Origin: Microbispora bryophytorum
Lineage (GTDB): Bacteria; Actinomycetota; Actinomycetes; Streptosporangiales; Streptosporangiaceae
Length of the DNA: 64,000 nt
Assembly: GCF_006874465.1 (NCBI RefSeq)
Contig: NZ_VIRL01000016.1
Span: 62,001 to 126,000 of the forward strand
Direction: 5' to 3'
Shown here: one piece after another, positions 35,926 to 45,248 of the stretch
How positions within the stretch are numbered: position 1 is the first letter of the stretch
Layout: each line of letters opens with the position of its first letter
Program-made: the position numbers and the translations under genes
The notes under the pieces: model-generated
Databases searched by the model: none
The model's input: the letters and a program-made list of their open reading frames with translations, nothing else
What the model was told of the DNA's origin: nothing

Positions 35926-36342
35926 GTGTCACAAACCGCTCTCATCACACTGATCCTCTCGGGTCTCGGGCTGGTCTTCGGCCTCATCGGCGGCGGCATC
36001 ACCATGAACGCCCGGGAGTTCCGGCGCAGGGCGCAGCGCACCCGCGGCCTGGTCGTCGGGCTGCGGGCGAGCCGGTCCGACGACGGGACCTCGTACTACC
36101 CGACCATTCGTTTCACGACCGTGTACGGCCAGCAGGTCGAGGCCGAGACCACCTACGGGAGCAATCCGCCGCCCGCGCGGCCGGGTGAGGAGGTCGCGGT
36201 GCTGTACGACCCGGCCAGGCCGACGCGTATCCGCCTCGACAGCGCGGCCGGGAGCGGCGCGCTTCTCGGCGGCATCTTCCTGGCGGTCGGCGTCGCCCTG
36301 TTCACCGCGGGGGCGGGGGTGGTGCTGGTCCAGACGTTCTGA
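35926..36342 (+). CDS. DUF3592 membrane protein
   Basis: This 138-aa protein has transmembrane helices at each end (ITLILSGLGLVFGLIGGGI and LLGGIFLAVGVALFTAGAGVVLV). Between them is an extracytoplasmic beta domain: YYPTIRFTTVYGQQVEAE, NPPPARPGEEVAVLYDPARPTRIRLD. This layout is diagnostic of DUF3592. The function is unknown. It converges on the GH3 gene. Confidence 0.88.
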   Translation: MSQTALITLILSGLGLVFGLIGGGITMNAREFRRRAQRTRGLVVGLRASRSDDGTSYYPTIRFTTVYGQQVEAETTYGSNPPPARPGEEVAVLYDPARPTRIRLDSAAGSGALLGGIFLAVGVALFTAGAGVVLVQTF

Positions 36343-36379
36343 GCCCAGACGTTCCGTCCCCGCCCCCTCGGGCGCGCGG

Positions 36380-38707
36380 TCATCCGGTCGCGCAGGCCGT
36401 TCCGTTCAGGGTGAACGCGGTGGGCGCGGCGTTGGCGCCGCTGTAGGACCCCTGGAAGCCGAAGCTCGCCGTGCCGCCGCCCGCGCCGATGGTCGCGTTC
36501 CAGGCGGCGTTGGACGCGCTGACCTCCCGGCCCGACTGCGTGATCGCCGAGTTCCAGTAGCCGGTGACCTTCTGGTCGCCGGCGTAGGTCCACTGGAGCC
36601 GCCAGCCGTTGACCGGGCTCGACGACCTGTTGGTGATCGTCACGTCGGCGGTGAACCCGCCGCCCCAGTCGTTCACCTTGTACGTCACCGCACACCCTCC
36701 GGCCGTCGGCGACGGCGAAGGCGATGGCGACGGGCTGGCACTGGGCGAGGGGCTGGGGGACGGAGAAGGCGACCGGGAAGGTGACGGAGAAGGTGACGGG
36801 GACGGGGACGGAGAGGGCGACGGGGACGGAGAGTGCGAGGGGGAAGGCGACGGGGACGGGCTGGAGCCCGTGTAGGTCAGCCCGAACCCGTACTCGAACA
36901 GCGCCTGCTTGCCGTCTCCGGCGTTGATCGGCTCCTGGTCGGCGCTGCGCGGCCACGTCATCGGCAGCTTCCCGGTCGGGGCGTGGTCGCCGAACAGCAC
37001 GTCGGCCACGCCGCGCCCCTCGGTGCCCGGCAGCCAGGCCGCCACCAGCGCGTTCCACTGGTCGATCTGGCCGGCGATGTCGAGCGGCCGGCCGGAGACG
37101 AGCACCACGACCAGCGGCACGCCGGACGCCTTGAGCCGCTGCAGCGTGGCCAGGTCGGTCGAGTCCAGGCCCATCGACCCGGTCCGGTCGCCCTGGCCCT
37201 CCGCGTACGGCGTCTCGCCCACGACGGCGATCGCGGCGCGGTAGGAGGAGTCGATGCCGCTGCCGTCGCGGTTGTAGGTGACCTGGGCACCCGAGCCGAC
37301 GGCGTCGCGGATGCCCTGCAGGATCGTGGTGCCGGTGGTGATGTTGCCCGACGAGCCCTGCCAGCTGATCGTCCAGCCGCCGCTCTGGTTGCCGATGTCG
37401 TCGGCGCTCTTGCCCGCCACGAAGATCTTGCCGCCGCTCTTGCCGAGCGGGAGCACGTTGCCGGCGTTCTTCAGCAGCACCAGCGACTTGCGTACGGCCT
37501 CGCGGGCGATGGCGCGGTGCGCCGTGCTGCCCACGGTGGAGGTGTAGGACCGGTCGGTCAGCGGCCTCTCGAACAGTCCCAGCTCGAACTTCTTGGTCAG
37601 GATGCGCCGGTTGGCGTCGTCGATGCGCGACGTCGCGATCCGGCCCGCCTGGACCTCCGACTTCAGCAGTGAGATGAACCGCTTGTAGTCGGTCGGCACC
37701 ATCACCATGTCGACGCCCGCGTTGATCGCCGTGGTGATCTCGCTCGCGGTGAAGCCGCTCTGGCCGTCGAGCTGGTCGATGCCCGCCCAGTCGGTGACCA
37801 CGAAGCCGGTGAAGCCCAGCTCGCCCTTCAGCACGTCGGTGATCAGGTATTTGTTGCCGTGCATCTTCACGCCGTTCCAGGAGCTGTAGGACACCATGAC
37901 GGAGCCCACGCCGCGCTGCACGGCGGCCCTGAACGGCGCGAGGTGGATCGCGCGCAGGTCGGCCTCGCTCAGCTCGGTGTTGCCCTGGTCCCTGCCGCCC
38001 GTGGTGCCGCCGTCGCCCACGTAGTGCTTGGCGGTGGCGAGGATGGAGGCGTTGCCGGCCTTCTGGAAGCCGTCCACGATCGTCGTCATCTGGGAGACGA
38101 GCTGCGGGTCCTCGCCGAAGGACTCGTAGGTGCGGCCCCAGCGGTCGTTGCGGGCCACGCACAGGCAGGGCGCGAAGGTCCAGTCGATCCCGGTGCCCGC
38201 CACCTCCTCGGCCGTCGCCCGGCCGACGCGCTCCACCAGGTCGGGGTCGCGGGTCGCGCCGAGCCCGATGTTGTGCGGGAAGATCGTGGCGCCGACGACG
38301 TTGTTGTGCCCGTGCACCGCGTCGATCCCGTAGATCATCGGAATGCCGAGCGAGGTGGACAGCGCCTGCCGCTGGAAGTTGTCGTACATGTCGGCCCAGG
38401 ACGACGGAGTGTTCGATGAGGGCGCCGAACCGCCGCCGGACAGGATCGAGCCCAGCCGGTACGCCGCCACGTCGGAGATCGTCGTCAGGGCCGACCGGTC
38501 GGCCTGGGTCATCTGCCCGACCTTGTCGTCGAGCGACATCCTGGACAGCAGGTCGTTCACCCGCGTCGCGACCGGAAGGCTCGGATCCTTGTAGGGGGCG
38601 TCCGCCGCCCGCGCGACCCCGCGGCCGGCGATGGAGACGGCGCCCAGCGCCACCGCGAGCAGCGCCACGAGCGCCGGTATCCAGACGGGTCTCAGCCGGG
38701 ATGTCAT
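36380..38707 (-). CDS. Secreted GH3 beta-glucosidase with C-terminal CBM2
   Basis: This 775-aa exported enzyme has a signal peptide to about residue 36 (ARA-A). The GH3 N-terminal barrel covers about 45-370, with KHYVGDGGTTGGRDQGNT and the nucleophile Asp306 in FVVTDWAGID. The GH3 C-terminal alpha/beta domain covers about 400-612. A Ser-Pro linker (614-670) and a cellulose-binding CBM2 (671-775, with Trp681, Trp702 and a Cys pair at both ends) follow. It is ExoP-like in type, so it would release glucose from soluble or surface-bound beta-glucans. The ATG at 38707 has GGAGG 5 nt upstream; the GTG one codon earlier is too close to that site. Confidence 0.95.
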   Translation of the reverse strand: MTSRLRPVWIPALVALLAVALGAVSIAGRGVARAADAPYKDPSLPVATRVNDLLSRMSLDDKVGQMTQADRSALTTISDVAAYRLGSILSGGGSAPSSNTPSSWADMYDNFQRQALSTSLGIPMIYGIDAVHGHNNVVGATIFPHNIGLGATRDPDLVERVGRATAEEVAGTGIDWTFAPCLCVARNDRWGRTYESFGEDPQLVSQMTTIVDGFQKAGNASILATAKHYVGDGGTTGGRDQGNTELSEADLRAIHLAPFRAAVQRGVGSVMVSYSSWNGVKMHGNKYLITDVLKGELGFTGFVVTDWAGIDQLDGQSGFTASEITTAINAGVDMVMVPTDYKRFISLLKSEVQAGRIATSRIDDANRRILTKKFELGLFERPLTDRSYTSTVGSTAHRAIAREAVRKSLVLLKNAGNVLPLGKSGGKIFVAGKSADDIGNQSGGWTISWQGSSGNITTGTTILQGIRDAVGSGAQVTYNRDGSGIDSSYRAAIAVVGETPYAEGQGDRTGSMGLDSTDLATLQRLKASGVPLVVVLVSGRPLDIAGQIDQWNALVAAWLPGTEGRGVADVLFGDHAPTGKLPMTWPRSADQEPINAGDGKQALFEYGFGLTYTGSSPSPSPSPSHSPSPSPSPSPSPSPSPSPSRSPSPSPSPSPSASPSPSPSPSPTAGGCAVTYKVNDWGGGFTADVTITNRSSSPVNGWRLQWTYAGDQKVTGYWNSAITQSGREVSASNAAWNATIGAGGGTASFGFQGSYSGANAAPTAFTLNGTACATG
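36715..36865. repeat. Ser-Pro codon repeat in the GH3 gene
   Basis: Runs of GGCGAC, GGGGAC and GGAGAC-type 6-bp units, read on the minus strand, encode the Ser-Pro linker. It parallels the array in the Cip1-like gene and may have arisen by recombination between them or independently. Confidence 0.85.
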
Positions 38708-38888
38708 CACGTCCTCCTAGGGGGTCCCGCCGACCGTAGGAATCGCCGGGAATTCGGGTCAAACGACGTGACTCCCGGACACTCGCCACCAGCCGGGGGC
38801 GAGGAAAGTTTCACGCACGCAGCCCGGCTTCCGCCCAGGGCGGATCCGCTGCCGGCGAAGGTCGTGCCGGTGGCCGGCCGGGCGACCC

Positions 38889-38894
38889 TAACCT
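38889..38894 (+). promoter_or_regulatory. -10 element TAACCT for leaderless MBL hydrolase gene
   Basis: TAACCT ends 6 bases before the ATG at 38901, and there is no ribosome site. Confidence 0.5.
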
Positions 38895-38900
38895 CGCCAC

Positions 38901-39608
38901 ATGGATCTGGTCGAACTGCTCCCCAGCCTGTATTTCCTGCGGTTTCCCGTGGGGCACGTCTATCTGTGGCGCGACCGCGACGGGCTGACCCTGATCGACT
39001 CCGGGGTTCCCGGCTCCGCGCCGCTCATCGCGGACGCCGTCCGTTCGCTCGGGCACACGCCGTCCGACGTGCGGCGCCTGGTGCTGACGCACTTCCACGA
39101 GGACCACACCGGCTCGGCCGCCGACATCGCCCTCTGGGGCGACGTCACCGTCTACGCCCACCGCGACGACGCGCCCTTCGTCCGTGGCGAGGCGGCCGGA
39201 CCTCCGCCGGTCCTGTCGGGATGGGAGCAGGAGCTGTGGGACGCGGTCCACGTGGGCATGCCGCACGTGCCCGCGCCGCCCGTGCGCGTGGACCGCGAAC
39301 TGGGCGACGGCGACACTCTGGACTTCGGCGGCGGGGCGCAGGTGCTGGCCGTGCCCGGTCACACTCCCGGCAGCCTCGCGGTGCACCTGCCCGGGCCGGG
39401 CGTGCTGTTCACCGGTGACACCGTCGCCCGCGCCCCCGACGGGCAGGTCATCCTCGGCGTGTTCAACGCCGACCCGGCCGGTGCGGTCGCCTCGCTGGCA
39501 CGGCAGGCGGCGCTCGACGTCGAGATCGCCTGCTTCGGCCACGGCGAGCCCGTCACCGAAGGCGCCCGCGGCCTCATCAGGGACGCCGCGGCCCGCTTCG
39601 CCGGGTGA
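38901..39608 (+). CDS. Metallo-beta-lactamase-fold hydrolase
   Basis: This 235-aa cytosolic protein has zinc motifs THFHEDH (His64, His66, Asp68, His69), the His of VPGHTPGSL near residue 153, FTGDTV (Asp173 region) and CFGHGEP near the end. The glyoxalase-II/beta-lactamase spacing is normal. Substrate is unknown. It starts 190 bases from the divergent GH3 gene, and nothing ties it to sugar use. Confidence 0.9.
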   Translation: MDLVELLPSLYFLRFPVGHVYLWRDRDGLTLIDSGVPGSAPLIADAVRSLGHTPSDVRRLVLTHFHEDHTGSAADIALWGDVTVYAHRDDAPFVRGEAAGPPPVLSGWEQELWDAVHVGMPHVPAPPVRVDRELGDGDTLDFGGGAQVLAVPGHTPGSLAVHLPGPGVLFTGDTVARAPDGQVILGVFNADPAGAVASLARQAALDVEIACFGHGEPVTEGARGLIRDAAARFAG

Positions 39609-39837
39609 AGCCGACCGGCTCCTCCGACCTCGGCCTGGGGCTCGGCGACGGGCGGCCGTCCGAACCGGGCCACGAACCCGAGACGTACGGCGCCGCGAAG
39701 CGGGCCTCGCGCGCGGCGGCGCCGGAGCGGGACGGCCCGCCGAGATCGCAGGGGTGAGGCCGGCGCGCAGGGGGGATGTCTCGACCGTCACCTGTCCCCC
39801 CAGCGGCCGCCGTGGGGAGCCGCAGTTAGGGGTGCGC

Positions 39838-42800
39838 ATGCGCATCACCGCCGTCGAATCCACCGAGCTGTTCGTCCGCACGGCCACCGGCGAGGGCCCG
39901 CGCCAGGTGGTCCGCGTCGTCCTCGACGAGGTGCCGGACGACGCATCCCCGGTGGTCAAGGTCACCGGCCCCGGGGTGCGGGGCGAGCACACGGCCGACG
40001 GGCAGCCCTCCGGCACGGTGCCGGTGGTGGTCGAGGTGCCCGTGGTCGTCGCGGCGGCGGTGGATGTCGAGACGCCGGTGGACGTCGAGGCGCCCGTGGG
40101 GGCGGCCGCGCCCGCCGCGGTCCCAGGCGCGCGCGTCCCGATCACCGTGCGGGCCGCCGCGGGCCGGGAGCGGTGCTTGGCCGAGGACGAGCTGCTGGTG
40201 GCCGAGCCGGGGTGGACGGTCTGGATGATCCCCCACTTCCACTACGACCCGGTCTGGTGGAACACCCAGGCCGCCTACACCGCCACCTGGGACCACGCGG
40301 GCGGGCTGGCGCAGGCGAACCGGCAGGAGTTCCAGCACGCGGGATTCGACCTCGTCCGGCTCCACCTCGACACCGCCAGGAGGGAGCCCGAATACACGTT
40401 CGTGCTCGCGGAGGCCGACTACCTCAAGCCGTACTGGAACGCCCACCCCGAGGACCGGGCCTACCTGCGCCGCCTGCTCGCCGAGGGCCGTTTGGAGCTC
40501 ATGGGCGGCACGTACAACGAGCCGAACACCAACCTGACCGGGCCCGAGGCGACGATCCGCAACATCGTCCACGGGATCGGCTTCCAGCGCGACGTGCTCG
40601 GCGGCGACCCGGCGACGGCCTGGCAGCTCGACGCGTTCGGGCACGACCCCCAGTTCCCCGGGCTGGCCGCCGAGGCGGGGCTGACCTCCAGCTCGTGGGC
40701 GCGCGGGCCCTACCACCAGTGGGGCCCGATGCTCGCCGGCGGCGGCTGGGGCGACCCCTCGGTGATGCAGTTCCCCTCCGAGTTCGAGTGGGTGTCGCCG
40801 TCGGGGCGCGGGGTCACGACGCACTACATGCCGGCGCACTACAGCGCCGGATGGTGGATGGACTCCGCGCCCACTCTGGAGCGGGCCGAGGCCGCCGTCT
40901 ACGAACTGTTCACGCTGCTCAAGAAGGTCGCCGCGACCCGCAACGTGCTGCTGCCCGTCGGCACCGACTACACCCCGCCCAACACGTGGGTCATGGAGAT
41001 CCAGCGCGACTGGAACCGGCGCTACGTCTCGCCCCGGTTCGTCTGCGGGCTGCCGAGGGACTTCTTCGCCGCCGTGCGGGACGAGGGCGTCCGCCTGACG
41101 CCGCAGACGCGGGACATGAACCCGATCTACACCGGCAAGGACGTGTCGTACATCGACACCAAACAGGCGCAACGGCACGCCGAGACGCGGCTCGCCGACG
41201 CCGAGAAGTTCGCCGCCGTCGCCACCGCGACCCTCGGCGCGCCCTACCCGCACGCCGCCCTCGACAAGGCCTGGCGGCAGATCGCGTACGGCGCGCACCA
41301 CGACGGCATCACCGGGTCGGAGTCCGACCAGGTCTACCTCGACCTGATGACGGGCTGGCGGGAGGCGTACGACCTGGGCGGGCGGGTCCTCGACGCGTCG
41401 CTGCGCCGCCTCGGCGCGGGCCTGACCGGCGTCGCCGTCTGGAATCCCTCCTCCTGGCCCAGGACCGACCTCGTCCGCGTGCGGCTGACGCTGCCCGAGC
41501 CGGGGGCGTACGGCGTCGCGCTCGACCCGCCCGCGCGCGGTCTGCTGCTCGAACATCCCGAGCGGCACCCCGACGGCAGCCTCGCGGCCGTGGACGCGGT
41601 CTTCGTCGCCGACGACGTGCCCGCGCTCGGATACCGCACGTTCCGGGTGGTGCCCACCGCCGAGCCCGCCCCGATCGGCTGGGCCGTACGCGAGGGGAGC
41701 AGGATCGAGAACGCCACGCACACGGTGGAGGTCGACCCCGAGCGCGGCGGAACGGTGTCGAGCCTCACCGTCGAGGGCCGCGAGCTGCTGCAGCAGGACC
41801 GGGTGGGCAACGAACTGCTCGTCTACGACGAGCACCCGGCGCACCCCCGCTTCGGCGAGGGCCCCTGGCACCTGGTGCCGAGCGGCGGGGTGAGCGGCTC
41901 GGCCGGGGCCCCCGCGGAGGTCGCCGTCGCCGAGTGCCCGGCGGGCCGGCGGATCATCGTCGGCGGCCGGGTCGGACCGGTCGTCTACACCCAGGAGATC
42001 ACGCTCTGGGACGGGCTGCCGCGGGTGGACCTCACCACCCACGTGGACGAGTTCCACGGCTCCGACGTGCTGATCCGGCTGCGCTGGCCGGTGCGGGTGC
42101 CGGGGGCGCTGCCGGTCAGCGAGGTCGCCGGCGCCGTCGTCGGCCGGGGGTTCGGCCTGATCGACGTGGACGCCGCGGAGCACCCGTGGACGCTGGACAA
42201 CCCCGCGCACCACTGGTTCGCGCTGTCGTCCACCGCCCGCGTCGCGCTGTGCTCGCCCGCCGGACGGCCCCTCGGCGCGCGGGCCGTCGGCGTCGCCGAG
42301 ATCATCGCGCCCGGGGACGAGGCCGCCGGCGACCTGAGGGACCTCGCGGTGGCGCTCGTACGGCAGGGGGTGACCTCGACGTGCTCCACCGGGTCCGGGC
42401 CCCGATACGGCGACCTCGCCGTGGACTCCAACCTCCCCGACGTGCGCATCGCGGTCGGCACGCCTGAGGAGAACCCGTTCGTCGCGGCGCTGCTGGACGA
42501 CGCGGAGGCCGCGGAGCTGCGCGCGCGTCTCGACGCCGAGGGCCGGGCCCGCCTGTGGGTGCCCGCGGACGAGCCGCTGGAGAAGGTCTGGGTGCCGGGC
42601 GCGGATCTCACCGGCCTGCGCGACCTGCCGGTGCTCGTGGTCTGCGGGGAGGGCGCGGTCGGGGAGCTGATCGAGGACCTCGCCGACGCGGTGGTGGAGG
42701 TGGTGACGGACGCCGAGCCCGCGGACGCGGTCCTCGACGACTACACGATCGGGCTGGTGAACCGGGGCACCCCGGGCTTCGCGGTCGATCCGTCGGGGGC

Positions 42801-44217
42801 GCTGCACGTGTCGCTGATGCGGTCGTGCACCGGCTGGCCGTCCGGCGTGTGGATCGACCCGCCGCGCCGCACCGCGCCCGACGGCTCCGGCTTCCAGCTC
42901 CAGCACTGGACCCACTCGTTCGAGTGCTCGCTGGTCGCCGCCTCGGGCGACTGGCGCGCGGCCGATCTCGTACGGCTCGGCCACGACGTCAACCACCCGC
43001 TGGCGGCGACCGTGGGCGGGGTCGGGCAGGTCGGGCGGGTCGGGCGGGACGGGCAGGGCGGGCGGGACGGGCAGGCGGGCGAGTCGCGGTCGTTCCTGGA
43101 GACCGGGCCCGGCCTGGTCCTCACCGCGCTCAAGGCGGCGGGCAATCCGATCGCCTCGGGCCGGGTGCCCGGTCCGGTGACCGCGCTGACCGCCCGCGTG
43201 TACGAGGCCGGCGGCCGGACCGTCCCGTTGTCGATCACCACGACGCTGCCCCTGAGCACCGGCTCCGAGGGAACGGCGCCGTGGCGGCGGGCCGGCCTCC
43301 TGGAGAACGTCACAGGGGACGCCCCCGGCACCCTCGACGGCATGGAGATCGTCACTCTGGTCGCTCCGCTCCGTCCCGGGCCGCCCCCAGATGTGGTGGG
43401 GGAGCGGGCGGCCGATCCGGTGACCGGTGGCGCGGCGACCGGTGGCAGGCCGGCGGCCGGCGGGACCGTGCCGGAGGTGCCGGAGACCGAGCCGCACCAG
43501 CCGGTCCACACGCGCTACTGGCTGAACAACACCGGGCCCGCGCCGATGGGCGACCTGCCGGTCGCCGTGCACCTGTCCCCGTCCGACCTGGACGTCGCGG
43601 GGCCGGTGGACCTCACCCTGACCGTCGCCTCCGGCCTCACGGAGGATCTGGCGCAGGGCGTGGTCACGCTCACCGCCCCCGACGGCTGGTCGGTGGCGCC
43701 CGCCGTCCGGCCGTACGTGCTGCGTCCCGGAGGCCACGCCACCGTGCCGGTTCGGCTCACGCCGCCCGCCGACGCCGAGACCGGCCTCCACCTGCTCACC
43801 GCGCGCATCGAGTCCGGCGGCCAGGCGTACGAGGACGTGACCCGGCTGCACGTGTTCCGGCCGGGGGAGAGCGGGCGGCGGTCACCGGGGCTGGAGGTGA
43901 CGCTGGAGGGGCTCGGCCACCCGCCACACCTGCGGCTGACGCCCGGCGGCCGGGCGGAGGTCGTGGTCCGGCTGCACTCGGAGGCGCGGTCGCCGGTCAG
44001 CGCGCAGGCGCAGCTCGTCAGCTCGTGGCAGACGTTCGAGATGTTCCCCGAGTGGAACAGCGGGGCGGTCGTGCCGCCCGAGGGTGAGGCGGAGGTGCGC
44101 TTTCCGGTACGCGTGCCGCCGGGCGCTCGCCCGGGCCGCTGGTGGGCGCTGGTGAAGATCGCCTGCGCCGGGTGGCTGCACTACACCGACACGATCGAGG
44201 TCGAGGTCGAGCGGTGA
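39838..44217 (+). CDS. GH38 alpha-mannosidase-like protein with C-terminal NEW3-type domain
   Basis: The 1459-aa protein opens with about 120 variable residues containing a Val/Pro/Ala-rich insert. The GH38 catalytic domain follows: HFHYDPVWW (zinc His135 and Asp137), AWQLDAFGHD (nucleophile Asp265), and GAHHDGITGSESDQ. Beta domains come next, then a Gly/Arg/Gln low-complexity run (about 1060-1085) and a NEW3-type beta-sandwich near 1250-1350. No signal peptide is visible, so it may act inside the cell on mannose-containing oligosaccharides. The ATG at 39838 has AGGGG 6 nt upstream; GTG at 39832 is an alternative. The stop overlaps the next gene by GTGA. Confidence 0.92.
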   Translation: MRITAVESTELFVRTATGEGPRQVVRVVLDEVPDDASPVVKVTGPGVRGEHTADGQPSGTVPVVVEVPVVVAAAVDVETPVDVEAPVGAAAPAAVPGARVPITVRAAAGRERCLAEDELLVAEPGWTVWMIPHFHYDPVWWNTQAAYTATWDHAGGLAQANRQEFQHAGFDLVRLHLDTARREPEYTFVLAEADYLKPYWNAHPEDRAYLRRLLAEGRLELMGGTYNEPNTNLTGPEATIRNIVHGIGFQRDVLGGDPATAWQLDAFGHDPQFPGLAAEAGLTSSSWARGPYHQWGPMLAGGGWGDPSVMQFPSEFEWVSPSGRGVTTHYMPAHYSAGWWMDSAPTLERAEAAVYELFTLLKKVAATRNVLLPVGTDYTPPNTWVMEIQRDWNRRYVSPRFVCGLPRDFFAAVRDEGVRLTPQTRDMNPIYTGKDVSYIDTKQAQRHAETRLADAEKFAAVATATLGAPYPHAALDKAWRQIAYGAHHDGITGSESDQVYLDLMTGWREAYDLGGRVLDASLRRLGAGLTGVAVWNPSSWPRTDLVRVRLTLPEPGAYGVALDPPARGLLLEHPERHPDGSLAAVDAVFVADDVPALGYRTFRVVPTAEPAPIGWAVREGSRIENATHTVEVDPERGGTVSSLTVEGRELLQQDRVGNELLVYDEHPAHPRFGEGPWHLVPSGGVSGSAGAPAEVAVAECPAGRRIIVGGRVGPVVYTQEITLWDGLPRVDLTTHVDEFHGSDVLIRLRWPVRVPGALPVSEVAGAVVGRGFGLIDVDAAEHPWTLDNPAHHWFALSSTARVALCSPAGRPLGARAVGVAEIIAPGDEAAGDLRDLAVALVRQGVTSTCSTGSGPRYGDLAVDSNLPDVRIAVGTPEENPFVAALLDDAEAAELRARLDAEGRARLWVPADEPLEKVWVPGADLTGLRDLPVLVVCGEGAVGELIEDLADAVVEVVTDAEPADAVLDDYTIGLVNRGTPGFAVDPSGALHVSLMRSCTGWPSGVWIDPPRRTAPDGSGFQLQHWTHSFECSLVAASGDWRAADLVRLGHDVNHPLAATVGGVGQVGRVGRDGQGGRDGQAGESRSFLETGPGLVLTALKAAGNPIASGRVPGPVTALTARVYEAGGRTVPLSITTTLPLSTGSEGTAPWRRAGLLENVTGDAPGTLDGMEIVTLVAPLRPGPPPDVVGERAADPVTGGAATGGRPAAGGTVPEVPETEPHQPVHTRYWLNNTGPAPMGDLPVAVHLSPSDLDVAGPVDLTLTVASGLTEDLAQGVVTLTAPDGWSVAPAVRPYVLRPGGHATVPVRLTPPADAETGLHLLTARIESGGQAYEDVTRLHVFRPGESGRRSPGLEVTLEGLGHPPHLRLTPGGRAEVVVRLHSEARSPVSAQAQLVSSWQTFEMFPEWNSGAVVPPEGEAEVRFPVRVPPGARPGRWWALVKIACAGWLHYTDTIEVEVER
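43017..43080. repeat. Coding tandem repeat in the GH38 gene
   Basis: Degenerate 9-bp units of the type GGGCGGGTC and GGGCAGGTC encode Val-Gly-Arg and Asp-Gly-Gln steps. They form a flexible, probably disordered link between the catalytic part and the late domains. Confidence 0.7.
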
Positions 44218-45095
44218 ACGGCCCGGACGTTCCCCCGACCGGCGGCGCGCCGGCCGGTTCCGCGCGACGCTTCGCCGATGGACACCTCCTCGCGGGGGCG
44301 CCGGGAGCGGCGCGCGTGACCGGGGGCGTCTTCCCGCCGGAGGGCGTCCTCGCGGGCGACGGCGCGATCGCGGCGGTGGTGGGGGAGCAGGTGGTCACGG
44401 TCGCGGAGGTGGACCGGCGGCTACGCCTGCTGCGCGGCGGCCCGCTCGCGGCGCGGCTGCCGCGCCCGGAGACCGCCGAGGGCCGCAACCTGCGCCGCTG
44501 GCTGGTGCAGGTGATGGTGGCCGAGGCGCTGGCCGGGCAGGAGGCGGCCCGCCTCGGGCTGGCGCCCGAGCACGCCGTCGCGCCCGGGGCCGTGCTCACC
44601 CTGGCGGGCGCGCTGCGCACCGGAGGAGTCGCGGCGGCGGTGCTGGCGGCGTCACCGGCGGCGCGAGCGGTGTGCCGGGCGCTTTCCGCGGGCCGCGAGC
44701 CGTCCGAGGACGAGGTGCGTGACTACTACCGGCGCAACCTCGACCGTTTCACGACGCCCGAGACGCGCTGGGTCGTTCCGTTCGGGCCGGTCCGGCGGGG
44801 GCAGATCGCCGGGTCGATCGAGGACGCGGTCTTCGCCGCCCGCGAGGGTGAGACGGTCGGGCCCGTGGAGGGCCCCGGCGGCCCCTGGACCCTGGTGGTC
44901 GAGCGGATCGAGGCGGCGCGGCGAGAGCCGTACGCGGACGTGCGGGAGCGGCTCCGCGCGGAGCTGGCGAAGGAGAACGGGGAGCGGGCCTTCGCCCGGT
45001 GGCTCGACGCACGGCACGCCGACTCGGTCGTGCTCACGCCGGGGCACGAGCATCCGGCCGACCCGGCCCAGCCCGACGCCGACCACCGGCACTGA
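44214..45095 (+). CDS. SurA/parvulin-like peptidyl-prolyl isomerase-type protein
   Basis: The 293-aa product has a region resembling the SurA N-terminal chaperone domain (AAVVGEQVVTVAEVDRRLRLLRGGPLAARLP, about 53-83) and a C-terminal parvulin-like region. That region reads SEDEVRDYYRRNLDRFTTPETRWVVPFGPVRRGQ, IEDAVFAAREGETVGPVEGPGGPWTLVVERIEAARREPYADVRERLRAEL. It has no signal peptide. The GTG start overlaps the GH38 stop, so the two are translationally coupled; it may help fold or regulate the mannosidase (inference). Its 3' end runs into a 13-bp tandem repeat that contains the stop codon. Confidence 0.7.
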   Translation: MNGPDVPPTGGAPAGSARRFADGHLLAGAPGAARVTGGVFPPEGVLAGDGAIAAVVGEQVVTVAEVDRRLRLLRGGPLAARLPRPETAEGRNLRRWLVQVMVAEALAGQEAARLGLAPEHAVAPGAVLTLAGALRTGGVAAAVLAASPAARAVCRALSAGREPSEDEVRDYYRRNLDRFTTPETRWVVPFGPVRRGQIAGSIEDAVFAAREGETVGPVEGPGGPWTLVVERIEAARREPYADVRERLRAELAKENGERAFARWLDARHADSVVLTPGHEHPADPAQPDADHRH

Positions 45096-45188
45096 GCACC
45101 GGCACTGAGCACCGGCACTGAGCACCGGCACTGAGCACCGGCACTGAGCACCGGGGCTGGCCACAGGGGCCGGCCACCGGCACTGAGC
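45085..45188. repeat. 13-bp tandem repeat spanning a stop codon
   Basis: Five perfect head-to-tail copies of ACCGGCACTGAGC fill 45085-45149, and a sixth lies at 45176-45188. The first copy encodes the last residues and TGA of the foldase-like gene. Because 13 is not a multiple of 3, the successive TGA triplets fall in all three frames. Confidence 0.95.
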
Positions 45189-45248
45189 ATGCGAAACACC
45201 CGCTTCCCCGGCGGTCCGATCCCGGCGTTTCGGGGCACGTGAGTAGGC

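Noticed and set aside
39826..43851. Very long open frame antisense to the GH38 gene
   Set aside because: Its predicted product is Arg/Gly/His-rich with no domain; it mirrors the GC3 bias of the real gene on the other strand.
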